Part shown: piece by piece, positions 42,590-51,343 of the stretch
Layout of the letters: each line of letters opens with the position of its first letter
Position numbering within the stretch: position 1 is the stretch's first letter
Source: Geobacteraceae bacterium
Lineage (GTDB): Bacteria; Desulfobacterota; Desulfuromonadia; Geobacterales; Pseudopelobacteraceae
Direction: 5' to 3'
NCBI GenBank assembly: GCA_013336525.1
Contig: JAAXTM010000001.1
Span: forward strand, 496,001 to 560,000
DNA length: 64,000 nt
Notes under the pieces: model-generated
Told to the model about the DNA's origin: nothing
The model's database searches: none
The model's input: only the letters and a program-made list of their open reading frames with translations
Made by a program: the position numbers and the translations under genes

Positions 42590-44526
42590 AAGAGCGCCGC
42601 TTCGTTCGGGAACTACTGGAGTCAAAACAGCGAATCTTGGCTCTTTCATTTGTTGTAGGAGTTGCATTCCTATTTCTTGTTATACGGTTATGGCATTTAC
42701 AAATACTAAACGCAGACGACTATCATGCCAGGTCAGAAAACAACCGGCTTCGTTTCGTCCCGGTAGCGGCTTCCCGTGGAACCATATTGGACCGTAATGG
42801 CGTGATGCTGGTCAGTAACCGCCCATCCTTTAGTCTTGCGGTAATTCCGCAGGAGGTTAAGGACAAAGAAGCACTACTTACGTTACTCTCCGATCTGCTA
42901 GGCCTTGATAGAGTTGAAATGTCGGAGCGGTGGAAAAAGAATTTAGGGCGTGCCAAATACTATCCGATTGTTCTGGCTTCAAATATCACCCGAGACCAGG
43001 TTGAGATCGTTGAGGAAAACCGTTTGCGATTGCCAGGCATCGAAATTGAGATGAAACCGGTGCGTGAATACACAAGCAAGCAGCTTGCTGCTCATCTGCT
43101 CGGTTATATCGGCGAAGTTTCGGAGAAAGAGCTGGATTCGAAGGGATTTGAGGATTACAACCTCGGTGATTACATCGGAAAAAACGGGATAGAACGTGCT
43201 CTGGAAGCAGAGCTCCACGGCAATGACGGTGGGCGCCAACTTGAAGTTGATGCGCGGGGCAGGGTTTTGCGCACTGTTTCAGAAAGTTTTCCTACTGTCG
43301 GAAACAGTGTAGTGCTTACGATAAATGCATTGATCCAAAAACAGGCTGAACGTGCCTTTGGTGATCAAGCCGGTGCAGCTGTCGCCATGGATGTCACCAA
43401 TGGTGAAATACTGGCGTTCGTAAGCAACCCCGGTTTTGATCCTGCACTTTTCAGCGGAAAATTGCCGACTGATGTTTGGCAGGGATATCTGGATGACAAA
43501 CGCCATCCGCTCGAAAACAAGGCACTAAGCGGTCAATATCCACCCGGATCCACCTTTAAAATGATTACCGCTTTGGCAGGCTTGCAGGACAACATGATAA
43601 ACGAGTCAACATCAGTAGATTGCAACGGCAGTTATGATTTGGGAACATCAACCTTTAAATGTTGGAACAAAAAAGGGCACAGAGCCACTAATCTGCGCAA
43701 GTCTTTACGAGAATCGTGTGATGTTTTTTATTACCAATTAGGTGAAAAACTGGGCGTTGATAAAATAGCAGCGGCCGCTAAAGCATTCAAGCTTGGAACA
43801 CCACTCGGAGTTGAACTGCTTAATGAAAAGAGCGGACTCATTCCAACATCGGAATGGAAGCTGAAGCGTTTCGGAAAAAGGTGGTTTCGTGGTGAGACTC
43901 TCCCGGTCTCAATTGGTCAGGGTGCTGTTCTCATGACCCCTATTCAGCTGGCCTCCATGACAGCAACAATTGCCAATGAAGGTACTATTTATCGGCCCTA
44001 TCTTGTTAAACGGATTATTGATTCCGAGGGGAAGACCCTCAAGGAGACAAAAAATGAAATCCTTGGGACCGCATCTTTTTCCAAAGAATCATTCCGTCTT
44101 GTAAAATCCGGAATGCTGTCTGTTGTTAATGAACCGGGTGGAACCGGAGCTATGGCCAGACTTTATGACGTCAAAGTTGCCGGTAAAACCGGTACTTCAC
44201 AGGTTGTCAAACTACGCGACAGTAAAAAAGGTATCCCCTACCAATACCGTGATCATGCACTGTTTGTGGCATTTGCTCCTTTTGAAAAACCTGAAATAGC
44301 TGTTGCTGTTGTGGTCGAACATGGAGAACATGGGGGAGCGGCGGCAGCTCCTATCGCCGGCAGGATACTGAGAGCATATTTTGACAGCAAGAAACCGATT
44401 CACAAGGAAGCTGTCGGGTTGCAACAAGAAGAAGATGAAGATAAAAATACCGATGAAATTGAAGAAATGAAGAAGCCATCCATAGTCAAAGAACCTCTTG
44501 TTAACTTGGACGCTGCCCATGATTGA
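42586..44526 (+). CDS. mrdA: Penicillin-binding protein 2 (elongation transpeptidase)
   Basis: The transpeptidase of cell elongation, partner of RodA. One N-terminal membrane helix (about residues 18-38) leads to the PBP dimerisation domain (RGTILDRNGVMLVSNRPSFS) and the transpeptidase domain with SxxK in YPPGSTFKMI (about 324-333), SxN as SCD in RESCDVFYYQ (about 381-390) and KTG in AGKTGTSQVV (about 532-541). The C-terminal tail is unusually acidic and polar (EEDEDKNTDEIEE). The length is 646 residues. It overlaps rodA by eight bases. Confidence 0.97.
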   Translation: MKERRFVRELLESKQRILALSFVVGVAFLFLVIRLWHLQILNADDYHARSENNRLRFVPVAASRGTILDRNGVMLVSNRPSFSLAVIPQEVKDKEALLTLLSDLLGLDRVEMSERWKKNLGRAKYYPIVLASNITRDQVEIVEENRLRLPGIEIEMKPVREYTSKQLAAHLLGYIGEVSEKELDSKGFEDYNLGDYIGKNGIERALEAELHGNDGGRQLEVDARGRVLRTVSESFPTVGNSVVLTINALIQKQAERAFGDQAGAAVAMDVTNGEILAFVSNPGFDPALFSGKLPTDVWQGYLDDKRHPLENKALSGQYPPGSTFKMITALAGLQDNMINESTSVDCNGSYDLGTSTFKCWNKKGHRATNLRKSLRESCDVFYYQLGEKLGVDKIAAAAKAFKLGTPLGVELLNEKSGLIPTSEWKLKRFGKRWFRGETLPVSIGQGAVLMTPIQLASMTATIANEGTIYRPYLVKRIIDSEGKTLKETKNEILGTASFSKESFRLVKSGMLSVVNEPGGTGAMARLYDVKVAGKTGTSQVVKLRDSKKGIPYQYRDHALFVAFAPFEKPEIAVAVVVEHGEHGGAAAAPIAGRILRAYFDSKKPIHKEAVGLQQEEDEDKNTDEIEEMKKPSIVKEPLVNLDAAHD

Positions 44527-45619
44527 TCGCCGTCTTCTAATCAATATTGACTGGGTTCTGGCCGGACTGGTTGTAACTGTTTGCCTCCTCGGAATTTTAA
44601 ATATCTACAGTGCAACGACACCATATAAAATTATCGGCACGGCCTACTACATCAAACAGTTTTACTGGATGCTGCTGGGAATAATAATATCTCTTTTTAT
44701 ATGCAGCCTTGACTACCATATACTGGAAGACTTGTCCTACTGGGTTTACGGATTATTACTGTTGCTGCTCATTGCTGTGCTAATTGTCGGCAAACGATCA
44801 ATGGGAGCCACCCGCTGGCTGAACCTCGGTTTTTTCACTATTCAGCCGTCGGAACTCATGAAGCTGGTCATTATTGTGACATTCGCCCGTTTCTTTAATA
44901 ACTTTCAATCAGCAGGCGGCCTGACAGTCAAAGAAGCACTAATTCCTTTGAGCCTTTTAGCTGTTCCGGCAGCGTTAATTATGAAACAGCCGGACCTGGG
45001 TACAGCTACTATAGTCATTTTAATTGCTCTATCTATGATCATGTACGTCGGATTGCGTTGGTCGACTATTGTTACATTTGTCTGCGTTACGATCCCAATG
45101 TTCTGGATCGGCTGGGCGTACCTGTTGCGCCCCTACCAGAAAAACCGTGTGCTTGATTTTTTGAATCCGGAACGATCCCGCCTCGGAACTGGCTATCATA
45201 TCATTCAAAGTAAGATTGCCGTCGGTTCAGGCGGTCTTACCGGCAAGGGATATATCAAAGGAACTCAGTCACAGCTCAGTTTTCTCCCTGAACAGCATAC
45301 TGATTTCGCATTTTCCGTTTTCGCCGAAGAGTGGGGCTTTATAGGTTGCCTGCTGCTGATAATTATCTACTTATCCTTGGTGCTATGGGGGCTAAACATC
45401 GCCAGACGCTGCAACGACCGTTTTGGCGGCCTGCTTGCTGTCGGCGTCACCGCCATGCTCTTCTGGCATACCGTTATTAACATTGGAATGGTAATCGGTC
45501 TCTTCCCGGTGGTCGGTGTCCCGCTGCCGTTTTTTTCCTACGGAGGAACATCCATGATTACCTCTATGGTTGGAATCGGCCTGCTGCAGAATATCAGTAT
45601 GCGGCGGTTCATGTTCTGA
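44519..45619 (+). CDS. rodA: Peptidoglycan glycosyltransferase RodA
   Basis: A SEDS-family membrane glycosyltransferase that polymerises peptidoglycan during elongation with PBP2. About ten membrane helices fill 366 residues. IQPSELMKLVIIVTFARFF, MKQPDLGTATIVI and the C-terminal PVVGVPLPFFSYGGTSM are family signatures; the catalytic Asp is expected in the extracellular loop region after QPD. ATG 44519 overlaps the mrdA end and is the last start of the operon. No clear terminator follows. Confidence 0.97.
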   Translation: MIDRRLLINIDWVLAGLVVTVCLLGILNIYSATTPYKIIGTAYYIKQFYWMLLGIIISLFICSLDYHILEDLSYWVYGLLLLLLIAVLIVGKRSMGATRWLNLGFFTIQPSELMKLVIIVTFARFFNNFQSAGGLTVKEALIPLSLLAVPAALIMKQPDLGTATIVILIALSMIMYVGLRWSTIVTFVCVTIPMFWIGWAYLLRPYQKNRVLDFLNPERSRLGTGYHIIQSKIAVGSGGLTGKGYIKGTQSQLSFLPEQHTDFAFSVFAEEWGFIGCLLLIIIYLSLVLWGLNIARRCNDRFGGLLAVGVTAMLFWHTVINIGMVIGLFPVVGVPLPFFSYGGTSMITSMVGIGLLQNISMRRFMF

Positions 45620-46135
45620 TATTGATAGATTGAAGTAACGGCAGTGCATATTCCAGCTGGGGAGCATTCTATGCAAAGAGCCCTCAATTGCTCTCCGACC
45701 AGTTTATCTGTTTTTTATGTGTATTTCCGTTGTACTTTTCACATTAATAATACAATTGCATCCACGTATTTACCTGATGTGAGGGACAGTATACCCATAC
45801 CTACACCTTTCCCTGCAGACACCAAGATCATAGTTTTCATGTGCCCGCCCAATTTTAACCGGCACACTTAATTTCCACACTAGAGATTACTTGACCTTAT
45901 AGAGCCCTTACGCTAAAGATGTAATGGTTCAGAGAATCTGGCAAAGTGTGTAACACATCAATGTAGCAGAGTTTTGAGATGTAACGTGTAATGGTTTTTA
46001 ATGCCTATGCTTGGCTGGATATCGTCGAACAATATTCATAAGTTATGTAGAGTAAAAAGACAGACGGGTTAGATCTTTTCAAAATTACAATTAATCGTGA
46101 TTTTTCAGACGACAACTAATATCGAGGAATTTCGC
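45620..46135. other. Long intergenic region without a supported gene
   Basis: Between rodA and the SPOR gene there are 516 bases. A 66-codon frame from 45671 has GGGGAG before it, but its sequence (MQRALNCSPTSLSVFYVYF) has no family character and skewed composition, so I do not call it. TTGACC at 45891 with TAAAGA 17 bases on is a possible weak promoter. GATGTAA-TGGTT-like words recur near 45919 and 45980. Nothing else stands out. Confidence 0.55.
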
Positions 46136-47650
46136 ATGAGCACACTCATAAGGCTGATACTGGCATTTATGCTGGTTATTTTTTTTGGTCCAGCCTCATC
46201 TAATGCACAAACAGACGAAACAGCAATGATGGAGCAGGCTAAACTCCAGCTTAGTTCAGGTAAATTATATTTTGCGACCAGTTGGCTTGAGAGAATTCTA
46301 AAAACTTATCCTAAGACTCTTAAACGCGAAGAGGTTTTATTGCTCTTGTCAAAAGCATACGCCGCATCAGGACGCGACGAGAGAGCAGCAAAGACTCTGC
46401 GTACCCTACTGAAAGAGTATCCGAAAGCGGTGGTCTCACTGGATCCTACGCTTCTTAAACTGGCAGATTCTATTCCTCTGTCGGAATCAGCCTCCACTGT
46501 TATTGCCATCCCATCTGCACCTGCTGCACAAGCTGGAAAAAAACCATCCTCCTTGCCCCCTCCAGCCGAACCGGCAAAGACAGCCGCAACAGCAGCCACA
46601 GCTGTTAAAATTATTCCTAAATCAGCAGCGGCATCAGCACTACCGGCGACACCAGCTGAATCAACTGCAAAAACTGTTATTACACCTCCGACGGCTGCAC
46701 CTGCAACAACGATTATGGAAAAAACCCGGTTGACCAAAAAACCGGATAAACCCGCTGAAACAGTCAAAGATACTCAAAAAACAACTGCTACACCACTAAT
46801 GCAATCTACACCAACAGCTATTAAACCGGCGGTGACAGCAGCACTAGTGCCTAAAACAGCTGAATCAGCGGTAAAAACTGTTACCATTCTTCCGACTGAC
46901 GTATCTGCAACGCCGAATATCGAGAAATCCCGGTTAGCCGGAAAGTCTGATAGATCAACTGAAACTGCCAGAAATGTTCCTAAATCTTCTGTAACACCAG
47001 CTATCCAATCGACACAAACAGTTATTAAACCTTCGGCAACAAATGTACTACGGACATCCCCTGCTGAATCAACGGCAAAAACCAATGCCATTGTTCCGAT
47101 TGTTATACCTGTAACGCCAAATGTACCCCCTCCCCGTTTGGCCGAAAAAGCTGATAAATCCACCGAAAACGTGACATACACTTTGGATTTAGGAACGTAC
47201 GTAGACAAGTCAATGATGATTGATACCATGAGTAAAATCAACAAAGCTGGACTTTCGCCATTACTTGATCAGGGTTTGAAGATGGATCAAACGATAATAC
47301 GTTTGTATGCCGGTGAATTTTCAGATCAAGAATCAGCCAGGAAGGTACAGGAAAAGCTACGGGCCGCCAATGTAAACAGTTATATTATCAACGATGGAAG
47401 CAAAATAATGCACGTTTGTGTCGGAGCTTACTTAGACCATGATTTTGCATCTAAGGAGCTGCAGCGACTTTCCGGTCTGGGCATAAACTTGAGTCCGAAA
47501 AGAGTAGTTGTCTCATTACCTACTTTTTTGCTGACCGTTGGCAGTTATAATTCTCGGGAGACGGCTTTGGAGATGGCTCGGGAACTGAAAAAGCAGGGTG
47601 TAAAGTCGACAGTTGTCATTCAGATGCCTATGAAGGGATTAACTGAATAA
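46136..47650 (+). CDS. Exported SPOR-domain protein with long Thr/Pro/Lys repeats
   Basis: A 504-residue protein with a signal peptide (MSTLIRLILAFMLVIFFGPA). A TPR-like helical domain follows (about residues 30-105: KLQLSSGKLYFATSWLERIL). A low-complexity Ala/Thr/Pro/Lys region spans about 120-365, in which a unit of about 68 residues recurs roughly two and a half times (compare IEKSRLAGKSDRSTETA with MEKTRLTKKPDKPAETV). The C-terminus carries two SPOR-like domains (TYTLDLGTYVDKSMM and FLLTVGSYNSRETALEMAR). SPOR domains bind denuded peptidoglycan glycans. A periplasmic wall-associated role is inferred. ATG 46136 is chosen for CGAGGA upstream and the signal peptide. Confidence 0.82.
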   Translation: MSTLIRLILAFMLVIFFGPASSNAQTDETAMMEQAKLQLSSGKLYFATSWLERILKTYPKTLKREEVLLLLSKAYAASGRDERAAKTLRTLLKEYPKAVVSLDPTLLKLADSIPLSESASTVIAIPSAPAAQAGKKPSSLPPPAEPAKTAATAATAVKIIPKSAAASALPATPAESTAKTVITPPTAAPATTIMEKTRLTKKPDKPAETVKDTQKTTATPLMQSTPTAIKPAVTAALVPKTAESAVKTVTILPTDVSATPNIEKSRLAGKSDRSTETARNVPKSSVTPAIQSTQTVIKPSATNVLRTSPAESTAKTNAIVPIVIPVTPNVPPPRLAEKADKSTENVTYTLDLGTYVDKSMMIDTMSKINKAGLSPLLDQGLKMDQTIIRLYAGEFSDQESARKVQEKLRAANVNSYIINDGSKIMHVCVGAYLDHDFASKELQRLSGLGINLSPKRVVVSLPTFLLTVGSYNSRETALEMARELKKQGVKSTVVIQMPMKGLTE

Positions 47651-47702
47651 TACAATAACAGATCCAAACTCACGTTAATGCAGTTGAACATAAACAGATG
47701 CG

Positions 47703-47730
47703 AAAAGCCCCCGGTTTCCCGGGGGCTTTT
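47703..47730. terminator. Strong bidirectional intrinsic terminator
   Basis: AAAAGCCCCCGG and CCGGGGGCTTTT form a perfect 12-base stem around a TTTC loop between the convergent SPOR and OFA carrier genes. The A and T runs serve both strands. Confidence 0.88.
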
Positions 47731-47798
47731 CCTGTTAATGGCAGTAAACAGTGCCGAAAGGCTATTTCAGGTGCTACAGGTGATGCAGTAATACTTGA

Positions 47799-49160
47799 TT
47801 ACAATGTTTGGCGTGGAAAACGAACCTGTGCCTGCTCGTAACCGGCAAAGACCTTGGCACCAAGCATGAACTCCGACCAGAATTCTTTCCACTGGGAAGG
47901 TTCTGCTTCAGCAGCAGTAACAGGTTTAAGTTCGGCTAGGAAGATAGTCATCGCGGCGCCGCCAGCAAGCAAGAGCCCGGACAACATGAATGATTTACCG
48001 AGACCACCCGGTTGAGCGTTAATCATCTCGGAGACCTTACCCATGACAAAGCCGCCGACACCCCATGCGGTGAAGAGAGCGCCGTAGTTCAGACCATAAT
48101 TCTTTGTTCCCCAGTAATCTTTGACAAAGGAGGGGAAAAGGCAGAGGTTCGAGCCGTAGTTGAAGCCGATGAAGGAAGCCAGCAGTACCAGCAGTACGGC
48201 ACTGCCGGAGTTGATAACCGCCATGGCGATGAACATCATCAGAGCCTGCAGTGACAACATGATGAAGAGAGTGGCGCGGCGGCCGATCTTGTCAGAGAGT
48301 ACACCCGCAACAACACGACCGGCGGCGTTGCCTACAGCCATGATGGCAACAGCCACGAAGGCCATCGGCCCCATACTCTTCTTGGCCAGTCCGGCCACGC
48401 TGCCGATAACCATCAGTCCGGCACCCGAACCGATGAAGAAGGTTACCCAAAGAACATAGAACTTGTAGTTGCGCAGCATCTCGCTGACTGTTGCATTTAC
48501 TACCGTTTTTTTAGCGTTCAGCTTGGCCAGCGGGCCCGGATCAGCTGGTTCGGCTGGCACAAACCCACTTGGTGGATTTTCAAGCAGAAAAGAAAGGCCA
48601 CAGACAATAATTGTGAAGCCGATGCCGAGAAACAGCATGGATTTCGGGATGCCGAATGCGCCGATAAGGTAGGAAGCAAGCGGCGCAATGTAGACCGGGG
48701 CAATGCCGAAGCCGCCGACAACTATCCCGGCAATAAGGCCGGTTTTGGAAGGCGAAAACCATTTAAGAGCCGGTGGTGTGGCTGCCGAATAGCCGAAACC
48801 GAAGCCGCTCCCTGCCAGGACACCAAAGCCGAGCACCCATGAGAGGTAGGTGCTGGAGAATGCCATAAGCATGAAACCAGCTCCAACCATAACACCACCG
48901 ATGAGTGCGGTGCGGGCCGGACCTATCTTGTCCTGACATTTTCCGGCCAGGATCATTGAGAAGGCAAAGGCCAGACAACAGATAGCATAAGGATCATTGA
49001 TGGAGGCAATATCCCACTGAAATGCATCAGGACCGCCCTTCTCTATAGAAGCCTTTATGGCTCCCTTGAAAACGCTCCACGCATAAAGCACCCCAAGCGC
49101 CAGATTAATGGCGAGACCTGCGGAGACTACGGTCCAGCCCTTGTTCTTAATATCAGTCAT
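47799..49160 (-). CDS. OFA-family MFS transporter
   Basis: A 12-helix major facilitator of the oxalate/formate antiporter (OFA) family, 453 residues. The N-terminal stretch INLALGVLYAWSVFKGAIK and the loop GKCQDKIGPARTALIGG between helices 2 and 3 are typical, as is the second-half loop LSDKIGRRATLFI. The family carries small carboxylates such as oxalate, formate, lactate or pyruvate; the substrate here is not determined. Three membrane-protein genes lie just upstream on the same strand, which suggests a multi-subunit carrier or a regulated uptake unit. GGAGG precedes the ATG. Confidence 0.92.
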   Translation of the reverse strand: MTDIKNKGWTVVSAGLAINLALGVLYAWSVFKGAIKASIEKGGPDAFQWDIASINDPYAICCLAFAFSMILAGKCQDKIGPARTALIGGVMVGAGFMLMAFSSTYLSWVLGFGVLAGSGFGFGYSAATPPALKWFSPSKTGLIAGIVVGGFGIAPVYIAPLASYLIGAFGIPKSMLFLGIGFTIIVCGLSFLLENPPSGFVPAEPADPGPLAKLNAKKTVVNATVSEMLRNYKFYVLWVTFFIGSGAGLMVIGSVAGLAKKSMGPMAFVAVAIMAVGNAAGRVVAGVLSDKIGRRATLFIMLSLQALMMFIAMAVINSGSAVLLVLLASFIGFNYGSNLCLFPSFVKDYWGTKNYGLNYGALFTAWGVGGFVMGKVSEMINAQPGGLGKSFMLSGLLLAGGAAMTIFLAELKPVTAAEAEPSQWKEFWSEFMLGAKVFAGYEQAQVRFPRQTL

Positions 49161-49180
49161 TATTTATTCCCCCTCCGGGC

Positions 49181-49204
49181 TAACCCTGACAAACAGGATA
49201 ATTG
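49181..49204 (-). promoter_or_regulatory. Recurrent TTATCCTGTTT motif, copy upstream of the OFA carrier gene
   Basis: The minus strand reads CAATTATCCTGTTTGTCAGG, continuing GTTA, and matches the gmhB copy at 20 of 24 bases. It lies directly before the ribosome site of the carrier gene, in the same relative position and direction as at gmhB. Confidence 0.4.
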
Positions 49205-49236
49205 ATGTAAAAAGTTTCTTTTCTCAAGAAAAGCGC

Positions 49237-50286
49237 CTAGAGCTTCTGGGCTGCAATTTTTTTATCCGGGCCGTTCATTCTTATGGCGGCTGCGAACTCC
49301 ATCCAGAAAACAAGGTAGATAGAAATCATCAGCGAAAGTCCTACATTCTGGTTTTCGGCACCAAGAGCCTTAGCCAGAATCGGTGAAGCAAAACCGGCCC
49401 CGAGTGTGCCGGTCATCCGTTCAAGTAAATAGAACAGTGGAAGGGTAAGCAGGGTGCCGACTACCATAATAGCAATACCGGTTGGACGCTTGATCCAATA
49501 CTTAGGCGAAAAACCGTACATGCGCATAAATATAACCACCCAGATAACCCAGACAGAGTAGTCAACAGCGGCATCCGGCAGCGCCAGCTTGTTTTTGACA
49601 AGTATGACCTCAAGTACTGTAACGACACCCAGCAAAGTGAACATCCAGTTGAACTTTTCGTTTGCCTGGGTCTGCCAGTTGCGGCTGTCTGGTGCTTTGA
49701 CTTCATCAAATGAATGACTGTGAGTACCCAGCGCCGAGAAGAGTATTGCGAACCAGATACCGGCGTTATGGAACAGTAACGAGGCATGGTTACCAGCCAC
49801 GTTGGCGATGCGTGCCATAGGATCGCGAGCAAAGTCGCCGGCTATTCGCATAAGAAACAGGTTGGCTATGACTGAACAAGAGATAATGACAGCTATGGTA
49901 AAGATTTTGCGCGGAAGCAGGTATGGATCGACACGGTCGGGAAAACCGATGATGAAGGCGAACCAGATCAAATACATGATCAACGGTATGCCGAAACAGA
50001 TTCCGTAAACAGACTTACCCGCAAAGTCGCCGTTTTGTGAATAGATGACATAGTTATTAGTAGGATCAGCATCGGTATTGGCTGCCTTGACTACATCCTT
50101 TGGTACTTTCAGGACGTGTGGCAAAAGACCCATTGCATACCAGCCGTGATCACCCTGAGTTGAATCTACAACCCAGTACTGGTCACCCATCATCTCATCC
50201 AGACCACCAAAAAGCTGCATATTAAAGCCCGCGCAGAGAACACAGACCACCAGAAGCATTATTGCATGAGTAATTTTCATTGGCAT
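49237..50286 (-). CDS. Polytopic membrane protein of unknown function, linked to OFA carrier
   Basis: A 349-residue protein with a first hydrophobic helix after MPMKITHAIMLLVV, then an extracytoplasmic loop of about 85 residues rich in Asp and Asn (GLDEMMGDQYWVVDSTQGDH), and six or seven further helices. The regions ANVAGNHASLLFHNAGIW and ALGTHSHSFDEVKAP carry histidines in or next to the membrane, which could be functional. I take the start at 50286 because the longer frame adds a Cys/Arg-rich N-terminus without membrane character. I recognise no family. Its place between the OFA carrier and two tiny membrane proteins suggests a shared complex. Confidence 0.75.
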   Translation of the reverse strand: MPMKITHAIMLLVVCVLCAGFNMQLFGGLDEMMGDQYWVVDSTQGDHGWYAMGLLPHVLKVPKDVVKAANTDADPTNNYVIYSQNGDFAGKSVYGICFGIPLIMYLIWFAFIIGFPDRVDPYLLPRKIFTIAVIISCSVIANLFLMRIAGDFARDPMARIANVAGNHASLLFHNAGIWFAILFSALGTHSHSFDEVKAPDSRNWQTQANEKFNWMFTLLGVVTVLEVILVKNKLALPDAAVDYSVWVIWVVIFMRMYGFSPKYWIKRPTGIAIMVVGTLLTLPLFYLLERMTGTLGAGFASPILAKALGAENQNVGLSLMISIYLVFWMEFAAAIRMNGPDKKIAAQKL

Positions 50287-50299
50287 TTGAGTATTCCCC

Positions 50300-50551
50300 C
50301 TATTCCTTGTGAGTGGTCCAGAACATCGACACTGCGTTTGCAGCAAAAAGGCCGTATAGCCACATTGTGTTCCAGGCCGGGCCTGACCAGTGGCTGCCGT
50401 GTCCACCACCAACAACTCCGGAAGCGATCACAAATCCAATAATTGCAGTGAATGCCACCATGGCAACAGAACGAAGGATAGCACTGTTACGCCAGGTATG
50501 ACGCTCCAGTTCTTCGATTCTATTAAGTAGTTCAAGCTCTCTTTCGCTCAT
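50300..50551 (-). CDS. Small membrane protein (83 aa) of the OFA carrier cluster
   Basis: An amphipathic N-terminus (MSERELELLNRIEELERHTW) is followed by two membrane helices (about residues 27-48 and 61-79) around a Gly/His-rich turn (VVGGGHGSHWSGPAW). AAAGGAG lies seven bases upstream of the ATG. The start overlaps the end of the 40-residue gene and the stop is 13 bases before the next gene, so all are one operon. No family recognised. Confidence 0.75.
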   Translation of the reverse strand: MSERELELLNRIEELERHTWRNSAILRSVAMVAFTAIIGFVIASGVVGGGHGSHWSGPAWNTMWLYGLFAANAVSMFWTTHKE

Positions 50552-50654
50552 TTTTCTTCTCCTTTGTTAACGTGATTACAAGAAACAGCATGGAAACTGT
50601 CAGAGCCATGACCAGATGGAAACCATTGTGACTCAACGTAAGATTGTACAGCAT
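50532..50654 (-). CDS. Single-span membrane microprotein (40 aa)
   Basis: This short frame encodes MLYNLTLSHNGFHLVMALTV and continues through a hydrophobic stretch to a basic tail rich in Lys, Glu and Arg. The layout is one membrane helix with a positive cytoplasmic end. AAGGAG six bases before the ATG is a near-perfect ribosome site. Its stop lies 20 bases inside the 83-residue gene, which implies translational coupling. It is the first gene of the four-gene membrane module that ends with the OFA carrier. Confidence 0.65.
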   Translation of the reverse strand: MLYNLTLSHNGFHLVMALTVSMLFLVITLTKEKKNERKRA

Positions 50655-50690
50655 TGTTTACTCCTTCCATTTGGCCGGCTATATTGATTT

Positions 50691-50882
50691 TCAGTGTTTA
50701 ACAATATTAGGCAGCTCGTCATGAAAACGATCCGCTAACTCCATATATTTGGTACATTGGGAATGCCGTCCGTTGCAGTATCTTATAATCATGTTCACAT
50801 CATGCGGAGATATATACTCGCACCCGACATCGCAGTAATCATCGTTTTTGCCATAAAATGGACAAATATCTTCACTTCCCAT
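50691..50882 (-). CDS. Cys-rich small protein (63 aa)
   Basis: A soluble microprotein with six cysteines in the pattern CPFYGKNDDYCDVGCEYISP and then YC and QC further on. The spacing suggests a metal or small Fe-S site or a disulphide fold; there is no signal peptide. I recall very similar small proteins in Geobacter genomes, where they are annotated as hypothetical. It lies 36 bases upstream of the membrane module on the same strand, so it may be cotranscribed with it. No strong ribosome site is visible. Confidence 0.65.
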   Translation of the reverse strand: MGSEDICPFYGKNDDYCDVGCEYISPHDVNMIIRYCNGRHSQCTKYMELADRFHDELPNIVKH

Positions 50883-51343
50883 TGATGTCCTTTCGTAACG
50901 TATTCAAACCGTATACAGCATTACCCGTGCCAAGTCGGCAGCAACTGGAAAATGCCTCTATTACCGGCTATTGCTCTGCTAAAGCTCTCTCTTTATTAAT
51001 GAATACCAGCTTCAAATCTTTGCATAAATGCAAACAGTTCTTCGTTTTTCTTAATTGCATCTGGTTGATATGAATAGAACAGCAGATGCAGGCATCGAAC
51101 TATCCATATGACAACCCATTGTTTTTTAGATGTATTTCGCGTCTTACTACGTGGTTTTGCACAATTGCAAACAGTGTCGCCAACATTTTTTGCAATTGCG
51201 CAAATATGATTTCATCTGGATCAAGTAAGAAAGAAATGCTTAGAATCTGAATGAATATGGCCATCTCAAATATTGTGAATATTATATTTCAGTTGCATAA
51301 CATACTAAAAATGTAGTATTTTATAAGAAATAGGAGGTGTAAA
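50883..51343. other. AT-rich intergenic region upstream of the YjfB-like gene
   Basis: These 461 bases between divergent genes contain no supported gene. Near 51302-51319 ATACTA and TAGTAT form an inverted repeat with a six-base spacer just before the ribosome site of the YjfB-like gene, a possible operator. TTGCAATTGCGCAA-like words near 51190 look palindromic but short. Confidence 0.5.

Noticed and set aside
45671-45871. 66-codon frame after rodA with GGGGAG upstream
   Set aside because: Composition is unlike its neighbours and the peptide resembles no family; the ribosome-site match alone is not enough.
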